NCBI RefSeq assembly: GCF_040954835.1
Contig: NC_090697.1
Coordinates: forward strand, 27,459,001 to 27,523,000
DNA: 64,000 nucleotides
Source of the DNA: Lepisosteus oculatus
Taxonomy: Eukaryota > Chordata > Actinopteri > Semionotiformes > Lepisosteidae
Direction of reading: 5' to 3'
Positions 11,240 through 21,599 of the stretch are shown one piece after another. The notes below the pieces were generated by a model that saw only the letters and a program-made list of their open reading frames with translations, did not search any database and had not been told where the DNA came from. Position 1 is the first letter of the stretch. Every line of letters begins with the position of its first letter. The position numbers and the translations under genes are program-made.

Positions 11240-13590
11240 ACCTTACACTCCTTTTAAGCAAAGTTATAAATTCGTAGTGAATTGGTTAAAATATTTTCAT
11301 ATTTGTATAATGTGCCTTTAACTGCTTAAGACTGATAAAAGGGAAAAGGAGTTCAAGTGCGTTTCAGCTGCATCTTCCTTTGCCTCCTGAGGACACAGGT
11401 AGAAACAATGCTGAAGTGCATTTAAAACCAAAAACAGGAGACTTCCATACCCTGAGAGTTGTGAGAGTGCCCTGTACCCTGGTCCCGTACCCGGGGTTCA
11501 TCACCAACAATGACAGCAATTTGTCAGCTTTGTTAAAGAGTGAGACTGCAGAGGGGATGAAAGATTTCCAGTCACCTGGGGACACAGAGGAGTCTCCTCA
11601 GTTGATTTGATTTACCCAGATGATTTTGCTGCTTATCTTCTCTAATTTTCCCAACCTATTACAATTAACTATACTGATGTTGCCAAACCAACAAGAACAC
11701 TTAACGCTTCCAAAAGTGTTAAAATAGTTCCAGCTAGTTTAAAATAGCAGTCTCCCAAAACAAAGTGTCTCTGTTAGACTTTTTTTTTATAAATGCTGAC
11801 TCAACATTTGGCCCAACTTAAGCTTTTGTTTATGACACTCATAGTCATTGACAACCTCTACATCCTGACCATTAATTAAGAAGGTTGGAGGGATGTTGTA
11901 TTTTTCCTAAAATCAGTCCTCGCAGTTCCTTTGTTTATAAAACATTTAACATCAAAGACAACTTTTGTAACCATTCTTAAGTCCATTTAAGTAGTGAAAA
12001 TGTCAAACCTTTGAGTGCTTTGTATGTTATAACAAAACTTTTGAAATCAATTGTGTGTCATTAAAAGCCTGGCCCACAGCTCATGTTGTATAAAGTAAAG
12101 CACATTAACAGCAGCACCAAAAGTCAACTATTTAATAATCCTTAATGAGGTCCAGCAGTTCAGAATTGGCAAGGAGTGGACAAGCCTAAAAGTGGGCTGT
12201 ACTGCATAAATTGAAAAATGATACCCTTTCATTAAACACGAAACTCGAAAGCAAGTCAGTTAAAAAATGATAAACATAGAGTTTTTACTGCAGAACTAGC
12301 CCCAATCTCACATCCATGTCTGACCATACTTAAGCTATGGATTTGGGCTGCAGACATGGCATACCACGTAATATCTGTGACCCTGTCTTATAATAAACAA
12401 AATCTTTTTGCTACGCCAGTGTTCTAACTTACTTTAGAAACATCCAAGTTGGTAACAGGAGTGGTTTGCAGGGGTGTGCAGCTTTTATTTTAACAACATT
12501 GCCGTTTTTTCCTGCACACAAAGCAAAACAACAACAAAAACTGTGGGAAATAAAATAAATTACAGAGTTTTGTATCATAAGCGTCCATCCCCGGGGGTGT
12601 AGCCAGGAACTGATTTTTTGGGTGGGCCTGTGCAAAAGTGGGTCGCCCGGGCTCTAACTGATCATCCTGCCAGCATAGGGGCACCCCTCCAATTTACAAA
12701 GCAATCCTCAAGAGGTATAATCAAACAGCAGAATTAGCTTAACCTTATATATACAGTACGTACTGTCTCTCTTCACACACACATAGGTTAAGCAACAATT
12801 ACCTAGACTGCCAAACGCTGCTGTGCTACAGCGGACACTCACACAAAAAAAAACAACCAGTGCTTTCCTCTGTTGTGAGGTTTTGGCCTTCTAGACCAGA
12901 CCCAGGCATCGGGGCTTGGAATTGAACATGGAGATAATCTCATCACTGTCTAGAGTCGGCAAATTCCCGTTCAAAGGACGGCTAGTTTGCAAAGGTCTCT
13001 CAGGACTTTGTCTTTAGCTAAAGAAAAGCTGCAAGAGCTCATTTTCACTTGTTGCTTGTAACAGTTCTAAGTATTTCGTATGCCTGCTTTTAGATTGTTC
13101 AGTAGTTTTACGAATAACTCCGAAGTTAATATTTTATTGCAAAACACAATGAGCACAACTACTCCTTTCATTTGTGAAGAGACACCAGTTTCCAAATTAC
13201 CGCCGGTACAACACGAGAGCCTATATTCACATTTTTAAGTATTAGTTTCAAGATCGATATAATTTAACAATGAAAACAAAATTGAAAGCACAAGCTTAAT
13301 AATATAATGATCATAGACTTAACATTTCTATTCATTTTTGAAGTACAAAGCAGAAGGTGTTTCCTATACCTCAAATATATCGATTAAAAGTGTTCGAATA
13401 CCATGTATTCATTACAGAAAACAGCAGAGACAGTTATATTGCAAATACAAAATGTATTTACTTTGAAGAGTACTACGGGACATTGCGAATCAATAAAGAC
13501 GTTAAAAAATAAGCCGATGTAGTTATTTTGCAAATAAATAAAGCATTTTAAAAACAGATTCTCATTGACAGTAAACAAGCCGATCCACCT
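11240..13590. other. Intergenic DNA without clear features
   Basis: AT-rich intergenic sequence. A short frame at 11380-11610 has no recognisable motif. Part of 12590-12680 resembles dispersed fish repeat sequence but cannot be assigned to a family. I see no gene or RNA gene. Confidence 0.5.
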
Positions 13591-13599
13591 GGCGCAGCT

Positions 13600-13730
13600 A
13601 GCTTGAAGAGCTCTCAGACCCGTGATTGGCTAAACCCCGGAGAGCTCGGGCAGCGATTGGGTGAAGAGTGAGAATCGACACTCTGATTGGGTAAAGCGCC
13701 ACAGCGGAAGTTCCGAGAACCTGTAGATAC
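13600..13730. promoter_or_regulatory. Promoter-like segment with three evenly spaced ATTGG (NF-Y) boxes
   Basis: Three inverted CCAAT boxes (GATTGGCT, GATTGGGT, GATTGGGT) have ATTGG at 13625, 13656 and 13686, spaced 31 and 30 bp. GCGGAAGTTCCG, an ETS-like palindromic stretch, follows at about 13702. Multiple NF-Y sites at about three helical turns are typical of TATA-less promoters. The transcript it would drive is unknown. Confidence 0.5.
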
Positions 13731-13928
13731 ACAGGTGATGGATGTTCTTCTTGTTCCAAATACTATAGCCCCGGTTAATCGTGTGTGCTGTTTGAGCAGC
13801 TGGATATACAATAGCACATCCATTGGTTTCCAATTACTGATCAATCTAAGAGAAGTCGCACTGCGGTCAAACCTGAATAGCAGACAAAGAATGTCATGAC
13901 ATCCACAGCGCGTTCACGACTCCAGTAG

Positions 13929-14470
13929 CATGTCGCGATCACCCATCACTGCCATGGCGCCACTGTTGCAACATTAAGTCCATATATCGCGATATGATAT
14001 ACCCCGAAAAAAACGCCCCTGCCCCATGTCACGACATGGTGCCCGCATATCGCGATATGGCGTACCCCGACAAAACGCCACCCCCATGTCGCGACATGAA
14101 AGGCCCTATATCGCGGTATGACATGCCCAGCCAAAACGCTCACTCCACATGTCGCGACATGGAGCCCATATATCGCGATATACCAAAAACTGTCACGCCC
14201 ATGTCGCGACATGAAGCCCGCATATCGCGATATGACACACCCTGACAATTTAGCATTTAGGATATGCTGACCCCATGTCGCGACACAAAGTCCATATAGC
14301 CCGACACGTCCTGTTTGGGTATATCATGTCCTGATATGGGACTTCTGTTGCAATAGTGGTGCCAAGGTGGCATGGAAGCAAGGCGCCAGTTGTGATATAA
14401 ACCGCAGCGATATACATGCGATATACATGGGGTCCCTATCAGGACATGCTGCGGAGGTCTTGTCGCGATG
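13929..14470. repeat. Tandem array of alternating 14-bp palindromes (about 62-bp unit)
   Basis: CATATCGCGATATG-type palindromes lie at about 13983, 14046, 14107, 14169 and 14221. CATGTCGCGACATG-type palindromes lie at 14025, 14085, 14148, 14200 and 14274, alternating with the first set. Exact palindromes include 14046-14059, 14085-14098, 14148-14161, 14200-14213 and 14221-14234. Linkers share CCCCGACAAAACGCC and GAAGCCC. Both palindromes share the core TCGCGA. A partial unit starts at 13929 and decayed units reach about 14470. The period is near 62 bp. The array stays open on both strands for 250-300 nt, a by-product of the repeat. Confidence 0.9.
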
Positions 14471-14629
14471 GTATCCAACAGTTAAGCATTTGGCAACAGC
14501 GTGTCATGGTAGGGAAAGAAAAATTAAAATGTGTCTTAGAAAATAAAAACCATAGATCTTACAATCACGGTGATTTTACATACATTACAACCACAGGTTT
14601 ATGTCATAGGTGGTTAACTTGTTGGCATG

Positions 14630-14665
14630 CATCATGTATTAGTCACATCATGTATTAGTCACATC
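14630..14665 (+). repeat. Short tandem duplication
   Basis: CATCATGTATTAGTCA occurs twice in direct succession just after the palindrome array. Confidence 0.8.
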
Positions 14666-14776
14666 TAAGGAGGCTCATGTTTATGGATATTGTCTTTAAA
14701 ATGTTAAGAGTACGATCTAAACTGTAACAGAGCGCTTGAACTCGGCAGACGGGGTCACTGGAGGTCACCGTGCAAA

Positions 14777-14953
14777 GCGCTATATCACGGTAACGAAAGC
14801 AGCAAATGTAGCACTAACGAATGAGACCGGTTTGGTTTCCCTACGATATTGTAGGGGGGCTGAGTGACGTCACGACCCCGAAAAAAAACAAGGCGCTATA
14901 TCCCGGAAACGAAAGCAGCACAAACTGGCACAAACGTAGCACTAACTAATGAG
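14777..14953 (+). repeat. Direct duplication, two diverged copies about 116 bp apart
   Basis: Copies 14777-14825 and 14893-14953 share GCGCTATATC, ACGAAAGCAGCA and GTAGCACTAAC. Copy 2 has an extra stretch of about 12 bp. Both are followed by GTAGGGGG. A CRE-like GTGACGTCAC lies between them near 14865. Confidence 0.75.
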
Positions 14954-14999
14954 GTGGGTTTCTGTAGGGGGAGCAATTTCCCGGAGCTTTTACCTTGCC

Positions 15000-15900
15000 T
15001 TTAAATACTCAGCGGACTTGAGCATAACGTATGGGTTTCAGAGGTTGGAGTAAATGCATAGCCCCAAGGGTTATATCGAGTGAGGCGCCATGAGAATAAA
15101 AACTGCAACGATATTAAAATATTAAGTTCTGAAGATCTTGTTTGATCTTTCATGATGGTTTTAAACCCACGAAATTAATATTCTATTTTCGATGCCAAAA
15201 TACACCTTATTTGGAAATTCGTGACTTCCCACAAGACTTAACACTGAATTGTTATCGTCGCATTACAGTGCTAACCAATTTATCGTACTGCTCGTCTGCT
15301 AATAAAAGTGTCAAATACAGACTTTGGATGTATTTTAGCTCTGTAACCGTGGTTCACTTAAAAATACTGCAGGGCATTTAGAGGCGATCTGAATAGTTAT
15401 CTGTAAAATGCACACTCGCATCTATCCGTCAATATTATCTTAATGTTATTCATGCATTCCAAAACTTGTAATTTGTTTACAGGAGAAATTTTAGAACCTC
15501 TTCGTGTTTAACTCCTACAGGTCGAGCTGCAACAAGCAAACGCGTGCACTGCCCCTTGCGTTCCAGAAACACTTGTATTCGGGAAGCCAGGCTTGTACTC
15601 CTTAAAACCCAAGATGCATCTCATGTGTCTTATTTGTTTCGGGACTGGTTTGAAAAACGTAGATATATGCATTTGTTTTGCCATGTTGGCTAATAAACAC
15701 AAACCTAGCGCTAGAAAGCTCTACGAATGTCTGAGGACACCGATAGCCAATTAGGCTACGGCTACGCACTATATTTACATAATGTATTTATTGGTCACAA
15801 AAGATACAGGGAGCCAATAGCAAATCGCATACGGTGGAAAAAATCAAACACGTAACATTAAAAAGCAAATCATGTAATGCAAACAAGGGGGAAAAAATCT
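15000..15900. other. Intergenic DNA without clear features
   Basis: I see no gene, RNA gene or recognisable repeat. Open frames here are short and show no motifs. Confidence 0.45.
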
Positions 15901-15924
15901 TAAATTACTTTGGACTGATTGGGT

Positions 15925-16440
15925 AGGCCTAGGATCAATCAGGGTGGGCCTGGAGCCTATACTGGCAAGCAATAGGTGCAAAGCCTGATACACTCTAGAC
16001 AGGATGCCAATCCATCACAGGACACAAAGACACAAACACACACACTCACACCAAGGACGATTCTCACAGAAGCCGCTTGACCTACCAGTATATCTTTGGA
16101 CTATCCTCAGAAGGAGGATGAAGCGCCACGTCGCCAAACGGGGTTTCCCTACGGCGAGGGAGCGCTGGACAGGGACTAATGGACAAAAGCAAGTGGTGGG
16201 GCTTGGAGGGACTCTTTATGTGGTTACGGAAACCCCATAAAGAGTTATTTATTTCTTTATGGAAATAAAGTATATTTTGTAAAAAAAAATATCTTTGGAC
16301 AGAGCAGCCGGAGGAGACCCATGCAAATACGGGGAGAACATACAAACTCCACACAGATAGTGCCCCAGGAACTGAACCCACTACCCCACTGCTGCAACAC
16401 TATGCACTGTGCCACAGTGCCACCTGCATCATAAGCATAA
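15925..16440 (-). mobile_element. ATCC-tailed tRNA-SINE copy split by a retrocopy
   Basis: The copy reads, in reverse, GGAGCCTATACTGGCAAGC, then the TCACACCAAGG block, then GGGGAGAACATACAAACTCC and CACTGTGCCA, the order found in the other members. It is interrupted at 16102-16288 by a poly(A)-tailed insertion with a 12-bp target duplication. Confidence 0.75.
16102..16288 (+). pseudogene. Poly(A)-tailed retrocopy of a short transcript
   Basis: The insert is flanked by exact 12-bp copies of ATATCTTTGGAC (16090-16101 and 16289-16300). It ends with AATAAA (16264-16269), 11 nt of spacer and an A-run, so it looks like a LINE-mobilised, polyadenylated RNA. A frame from 16103 encodes ILRRRMKRHVAKRGFPTARE and more, to a TAA at 16238. 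I do not recognise it. A 15-bp stem with one mismatch (arms 16211-16225 and 16231-16245, loop ACGGA) spans the stop codon. The source may be a 5'-truncated mRNA or a SINE-like RNA. Confidence 0.65.
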
Positions 16441-17639
16441 AACTTAAATCTGAGAACAACAGAACACCAGAGGAAACAAAACTGTCAAGAGATCAATCAG
16501 CCAGCCTCACAAATATCGCCCTGTGTAAAACTTCAGAGACCACTGTCTGAAATTCCTACAGAGTTCTGCAGGCAGGTCTAAAGATTACCCTCGTCACCAA
16601 TATCAAATGACTGGACTGATTCTTTAGACCAGAGATGTTTTTTCAATTGAAATTCAAGCTTCTTGCCAATCCCATTGGTGGATTTTGTCTTCCAGCACAC
16701 TCCCAGCATAACAACACAATGACAGACAACATACTATCAATCTAGAAGTCAGTGTGACAGTGTAACAGCAAGATAAGAGAGAAGATAGTTTGAAAGAGAT
16801 ATTGCAGACAGGAGAAGTGTGCACCTGCAGTGGAGGGGGTGAGAGACACAACCCATAATGCTTTCTTTCTTTGCATTTTTTATGGGGCTTGTTTAAGTGT
16901 CAAACATCTCAGATACCAGCATACTTGTAACAACACAGTCTACACACAAATAAGCATAGTGTTGGAAGAACTGGAGTAAGATGTCAGCTGGTGGCAGTGG
17001 AAGGCTCCCAGATTCTCCAGCTGTGTGGCTGGGGAACTATTGATGTGATGTGAAGTGACAGCACGTCCAGGGAGCTCTCTGAGTCCGGCTACTGCAGCTT
17101 CTTCCTGTGACTTAATGACATTGCTGCCTCAGCTTACATCATGAGTCACACAGCGGCTGGATGTGAGCTGTCACATCAAGCACATCGCAGCTACATCAGC
17201 ACTTTCACAAAGTTAAATAAAGTATATTCTAAAATAGGGAAACTATGGAGACACATGGAGTTTTCCATTTTTTACGGTATGTTGCAAAAACTCTGATATC
17301 TAGCTGTTGAAATCAGTGTTTACCTTACTTTGGGTGAAGTTCTGCTTGCTACAGTATATTCAGCCTTGTACAACATTTCACTTTTAGGTTTCTGCATACA
17401 CGCCCTTTATAAAAAAGCTACAATTGCCTTCAATGTGTTGCATAACTGCAAATTAATACTGCACAACTACTGTGCCAGAGTGTCTGACAAATTTATTGAA
17501 ATAACACTGGATACTCAAAGTTAAACCCCTTATGCTACCACTGAAATATCAACACATAATCCTTTCATAATTACAAAAGGCATTCAGAAATGAGCTTTGG
17601 TTACTAAATAGAAAACAGAAAGCACAGATAAGGGGTGAA

Positions 17640-18600
17640 TGTTCAAACGGGGATGATGTAATTAGGGGAGTCCCATCAGGGGTCTGTATTACAACCCCTG
17701 TTCTTACTAACTTATATCAATGATCTAGATTCTGGGATATATAGTAATAGCTTCTACCAACATTATAAAAACAGCAAATGTAATTTAAAAAGATTTCTAT
17801 CAAACTCAAGACAAGGACGAACTCAAGGGCAGATTGCTAGTGGATGACACCATAACCAAATACAGAGTATTATATTCAGGTAGCAAAAACATAAACTATA
17901 AATATAAAATGGCAAACACTGAGCTAGAAGAGACTAATAATGAAGTAGACTTACTGTAGGTGTTTATTTTGACGGGTTGTTTTCATTTCTAGTCAATGTT
18001 AGGAAGCAATAAAAATAGTAACAAAATGCTAGAATATACGTTTAAAAGCTGTATTAAATTGAATCAAAGGACATGAGGTTAGAATTGTGTAATGTAATAG
18101 CAAGGCCTCATTTAGAATAGTGTGTACAGTTTTGAAAGATGTTTCATAGATGTTATCTAAACAATATTGCTGTTCTGGAATCAGTCTAGAGAAGAGCAAT
18201 CAGATACATTCTAAGACTTAAGAGACTGTCCTGCACTCTCAGCCTGAAGGAATTGATTTTTTTAGTCTTCAAAGACTTTTTTAGAATTCAAAGGGACCTG
18301 ATACATGCATTCAAAATTCCCCAAAGGTATCAGCATCCTCAACTCAGTTCTTCCGAATAAACAGTAAAACATGAGTCAAAGGACACCAATCGAGACTACG
18401 TGGAAGGGCTTTTAAATCAGCAAACAAGAGGCACTGCTTCACTCAAAGGGTGGTGGGAGTGTGGAACAAGGTACCCAGCCATGTTGTTGGAGCTGATACC
18501 CTGGTTTCATTCAAGACAAGGTTGGATGAGATCCTCTGATCAATTAACTAACTAAAATAACTAACTTAACTGCGAAAACTGACTAGATGGAGCACAGGGC
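17640..18600 (+). mobile_element. CR1-like LINE, decayed C-terminal part and 3' end
   Basis: Near 17670 the translation reads GVPSGV then a degraded LTNLYQ segment, the RT block [20 protein letters not shown] with frameshifts. Further on it reads ARPHLE and CVQF, the CR1 C-terminal RPHLEYCVQFW block. It continues into the common 3' repeat (CACTCAAAGGGTGGTGGGAG, GATGAGATCCTCTGATC). It is frameshifted and inactive. It links the short dispersed 3' copies in the window to a CR1-type parent. Confidence 0.75.
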
Positions 18601-18874
18601 CACTTCTCATTTGCTACCATCATTATATTCTGTACTGCCACATCTGGTTTCCATCCTCCTCTTACTGCTAACTGCAGCTGACAGCTCAGAGGGCTGACAA
18701 CAGGAAGGTGTCACCAGGTGATTGCTGCTGAGCTTTGCAGGCTGGGAAGATCTTGGTGTTTCCCTCAGGAAACTGTTGTCAGACCACTCTGGGCTTCCTG
18801 CTCTCCGTCGACTAAAGTTAAATAACCCATTTACACCTATTCCTCATTGCTGAGTTAAGAAACATATGGTTGAC

Positions 18875-19178
18875 GAAATGGTGGCACGGTCAAGCAGCGC
18901 TTAACACTGCCAAGCAGATAGGGTTCTCTCCATGTGGACTTTGTGTGTGCTCCCCATGTTCGACTGGGATTCCTCAGGGTGCTCTGGTTTCCTCCCACAG
19001 TCCAAAGACATGCTGGAGGGTTAATTGGCTTCTGGGAAAACTGGCTCTGGTGTGAGTGTCTATGTGTGTTCTTCAATTGACGGGTATCCCGACTCCCATT
19101 GCTCACTGGGATAGGCTCCAGCTCCCCCATGACCCTGTATTGAATAATGAGGTTAGAAAATGGATGGATGGATGGTAA
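18875..19178 (+). mobile_element. ATCC-tailed tRNA-SINE copy
   Basis: Forward copy with GTGGCACGGT at the head, CTCTGGTTTCCTCCCACAGT in the middle, GGGATAGGCTCCAGCTCCC, and the tail GTTAGAAAATGGATGGATGG. Confidence 0.85.
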
Positions 19179-19719
19179 CAAAAACAGGTCCTTCCAGGTG
19201 CCAAATTTATTGAGAAGACCACATCATTAATTTCACCTGCAGCAAAAGCTGTTGTGCCAAACAACTGATACACAAATTCAGGACAGACATTTCCATGAGC
19301 CAGTGCCAGAGTGCATAGAGAAGAGGAGAAGATGGATCAGATCTGAGATGATGCCGCTGTATTTTGAGTAATTATATAAGAAACACTGTTGCTAAACCTT
19401 GTTGACTGCGGAAAAGGTTGAAAATCTTTTGATAAAAAAACTGCAAGAAAAGAAGAATTAAGTTCAATTTTGTTATCTAACGAGAGGTGGTATAAAGGTT
19501 AAACGATGCCCTTTAAAAAGCTACAATTGAGCATGATTTTTTTAGCTAAATTTTTTAATAAAGTTTAGCTGGAAATGTTACTATGTGAACAGCAAGAACA
19601 CCGACTACCACAAGCAGTAATAGATTCTTAGGAAACGGCTGCACGGCGCGCACACAGAAATTACGTTCCGCTCCTCGTTAAGATATGCAAACAGTGGGAT
19701 GTGATGTCAAACAGAGTTG

Positions 19720-19745
19720 CATCATGTTGTCATGGGAACTCCAAT
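19720..19745 (+). promoter_or_regulatory. RFX X-box-like site
   Basis: GTTGTCATGGGAAC matches the palindromic X-box GTTGCCATGGCAAC at 12 of 14 positions. It lies in a short CpG-containing segment (19645-19900) with a nearby TACGTCACGA CRE-like site. No gene is visible next to it. Confidence 0.3.
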
Positions 19746-20309
19746 TCAAATACGTCACGACAAGCACAATTCCCTGGAAGCAACAGGTCAATGGATTTCA
19801 GAGTACTGTGGACGTACTGTGGACGTGGTTTTATTTTAAGAGCGGTAGCTGTTTGTTGTTTCCAGGAAAACTGTTTTGTGTAGTTCATGATCTCATGTAA
19901 GAGACGTCAAAGACGAGGTGTGTTTTTACGGGAACATTTAACAACACATCACCGAACGATTGGTTTTGCATGTATAGTTCAGCTTGGTTGAACTTATATT
20001 TATATTAAAAACTAGAGTAAAAGCACAATATGTTTTCCGTTGGTTGTTTTACAGACATTTATTTTTTTTAAGTGTTTTGGCTAGGCATGCGTTAAAAAAT
20101 CAATGCTTTTGTTCACATTGAAACTCGAACAATTAAAAGTACAATGATAACAATTTTAAAATATTTTAAAACACACCTTTACAGATGTCAGTGGTTTTGA
20201 TTTTAATGGTAAAGGTGCTATCAATGCTATATCATTAAATAAAAACTTAGGCTACTTGAGCCAAAAATAACCAGTCACCGCAAAGAAGCATATTGCTAAT
20301 TGGGACAGT

Positions 20310-20690
20310 ACAGAGAAGAACAACTTCATACATTTAGACGGAGCTTAAGGGACTGTCCTGCACTGACAGGTTGAAGGAACTGAGTCTCTTTAGTCTTAAA
20401 CTGTGAAGGGACTGGATAAAAGTGTTCAAAATCCTGAAAGGATCTGACAAGTCAACCCAGCGGATGTCATTAGAATAAAGAGTAAAAAAACGAACTAGAG
20501 GACACAAGCACAAACTATGACACAAGTGGAGACTATGTGGATGCACACGACTTCACACAGGGTTGTGGGAGAGTGGAACAAGCTGCCTAGCCATGTTGTA
20601 GAAATAGATACCCTGGTTTCTATTAACAAATAGGTGGATGTGATCTTCCAATGAGTAAACTACTAATTCCAAACGGGAAGAGTAGCACCT
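20310..20690 (+). mobile_element. CR1-like LINE C-terminus and 3' end
   Basis: The copy shares GACTGTCCTGCACTGACAGG, TTAGTCTTAAACTG, GACACAAGCACAA and GTGGGAGAGTGGAACAAGC with the 18.2-18.6 kb copy. It corresponds to the last coding part of CR1 plus the 3' UTR, with stops. Confidence 0.75.
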
Positions 20691-20739
20691 TTCTGGTGCT
20701 CCTTGTCTCACAAATGCTCAGAAACACGCGCGGGTAAAG

Positions 20740-20860
20740 GAAGGCAGAAAGCGGCGCAGCCGTGACGTCACTGACTGCGCAGCTTCATGCCCCGCGTCCG
20801 CGTTTCAGAGACCTTTTCTTTTCAGGGCTCGACGTCACTCGGCTTTGTGTGGAAGCGGCT
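20740..20860. promoter_or_regulatory. CpG-rich segment with two CRE sites beside tRNA-Sec
   Basis: GTGACGTCACTG near 20761 and CGACGTCACTCGG near 20830 are a full CRE and a CRE-like site in a CpG-rich stretch (GCGGCGCAG, CCCCGCGTCCGCG). It lies 3' of the tRNA-Sec gene. It could be the promoter of an unannotated transcript; no coding exon is evident. Confidence 0.35.
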
Positions 20861-20964
20861 CGCTTTAATGTAACAACGAAACTGTTAGTGTTAGGAAGCA
20901 AATATTCCAGGCAGGTTTGCAGATATTAAAAGCAAGGGAGATATTACGCTTTCATAGCAAACTC

Positions 20965-21051
20965 CGCCCGAAAGGTGGAATTGAACCACTCTGTCGTTAA
21001 ACAGCTACAGGTTTGAAGCCTGCACCCCAGACCACTGAGGATCATCCGGGC
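20965..21051 (-). tRNA. tRNA-Sec(UCA), selenocysteine tRNA
   Basis: The minus strand gives an 87-nt RNA starting GCCCGGATGATCCTCAGTGG and ending CACCTTTCGGGCG. It matches vertebrate tRNA-Sec almost base for base; the differences from human that I can see are in the variable arm (UUUAACGACAG against UCUAGCGACAG), and there the stem still pairs, with one G-U. The anticodon TCA is at 21014-21016. The long acceptor stem and long variable arm typical of tRNA-Sec are present. It decodes UGA as selenocysteine in selenoprotein mRNAs. A TTTT stop for Pol III lies about 34 bp past the 3' end (20928-20931). The complete promoter and intact folding argue for a functional gene, not a pseudogene. Confidence 0.97.
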
Positions 21052-21075
21052 AACGCTTTAGAGTCAGGTGATCCT

Positions 21076-21083
21076 TATATATA
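21076..21083 (-). promoter_or_regulatory. TATA box of the tRNA-Sec gene
   Basis: TATATATA sits 25-32 bp upstream of the first tRNA base, the position used in vertebrate tRNA-Sec and U6 genes, which have external Pol III promoters. Confidence 0.9.
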
Positions 21084-21111
21084 GTACAATTTTCTTTTGT
21101 CTATCCCGTCT

Positions 21112-21130
21112 ATGGTATGTCTATGGTAAG
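21112..21130 (-). promoter_or_regulatory. Proximal sequence element (PSE) of the tRNA-Sec gene
   Basis: The minus strand reads CTTACCATAGACATACCAT, which begins like the snRNA-type PSE (CTTACCNTRA). It lies about 61-79 bp upstream, the proper distance for SNAPc binding next to a TATA box. Confidence 0.8.
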
Positions 21131-21275
21131 AGTATAGTTATTTACACGATTAAATATTATCTTCATGCACAATTAATAAATACATCCCACGAAAAAATGC
21201 CAGAAATTAAACTGTCATAGCCTCCTTGTACAAAATATAGAAACTCTTTTTCTCTTGCACAGCTTACTGTGGGGT

Positions 21276-21283
21276 ATGCAAAT
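21276..21283 (+). promoter_or_regulatory. Octamer in the distal element of tRNA-Sec
   Basis: A perfect ATGCAAAT octamer (Oct-1 site) lies about 225 bp upstream of the tRNA, where distal enhancers of type 3 Pol III promoters sit. The neighbouring TACCCCACA on the minus strand partly resembles a Staf/ZNF143 site; that part is weak. An ATTGG box follows at about 21297. Confidence 0.7.
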
Positions 21284-21599
21284 TAGACGGAGTCTGATTG
21301 GCTGGATTGCCTTTTCAACTCATTTTTGTGTCTTGACTTAAAATGACAATCGTAGCTATTATCCTCAGTTCTATTAGTGGTAGTGATACTAATAAACATT
21401 TGGTGAATAGCAGAATAGCAGTCAGATGCTGCATCGCAGCCATGGATCCAAGAGGGGCATCGTGGATATAACTATCGTTTAGGAGGATTTTTCTGGTCTA
21501 CAGAAATTTGCATGGAGTACTGACATACAGAAGACATGATGGATGGATTAATACTCCCATTCATTTATTTCCTTTTTTTAATTATATAATCTTAGCATG

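Noticed and set aside
13946..14248. ORFs of 83-100 residues on both strands
   Set aside because: They are translations of the palindromic tandem array; open frames on both strands follow from the repeat.
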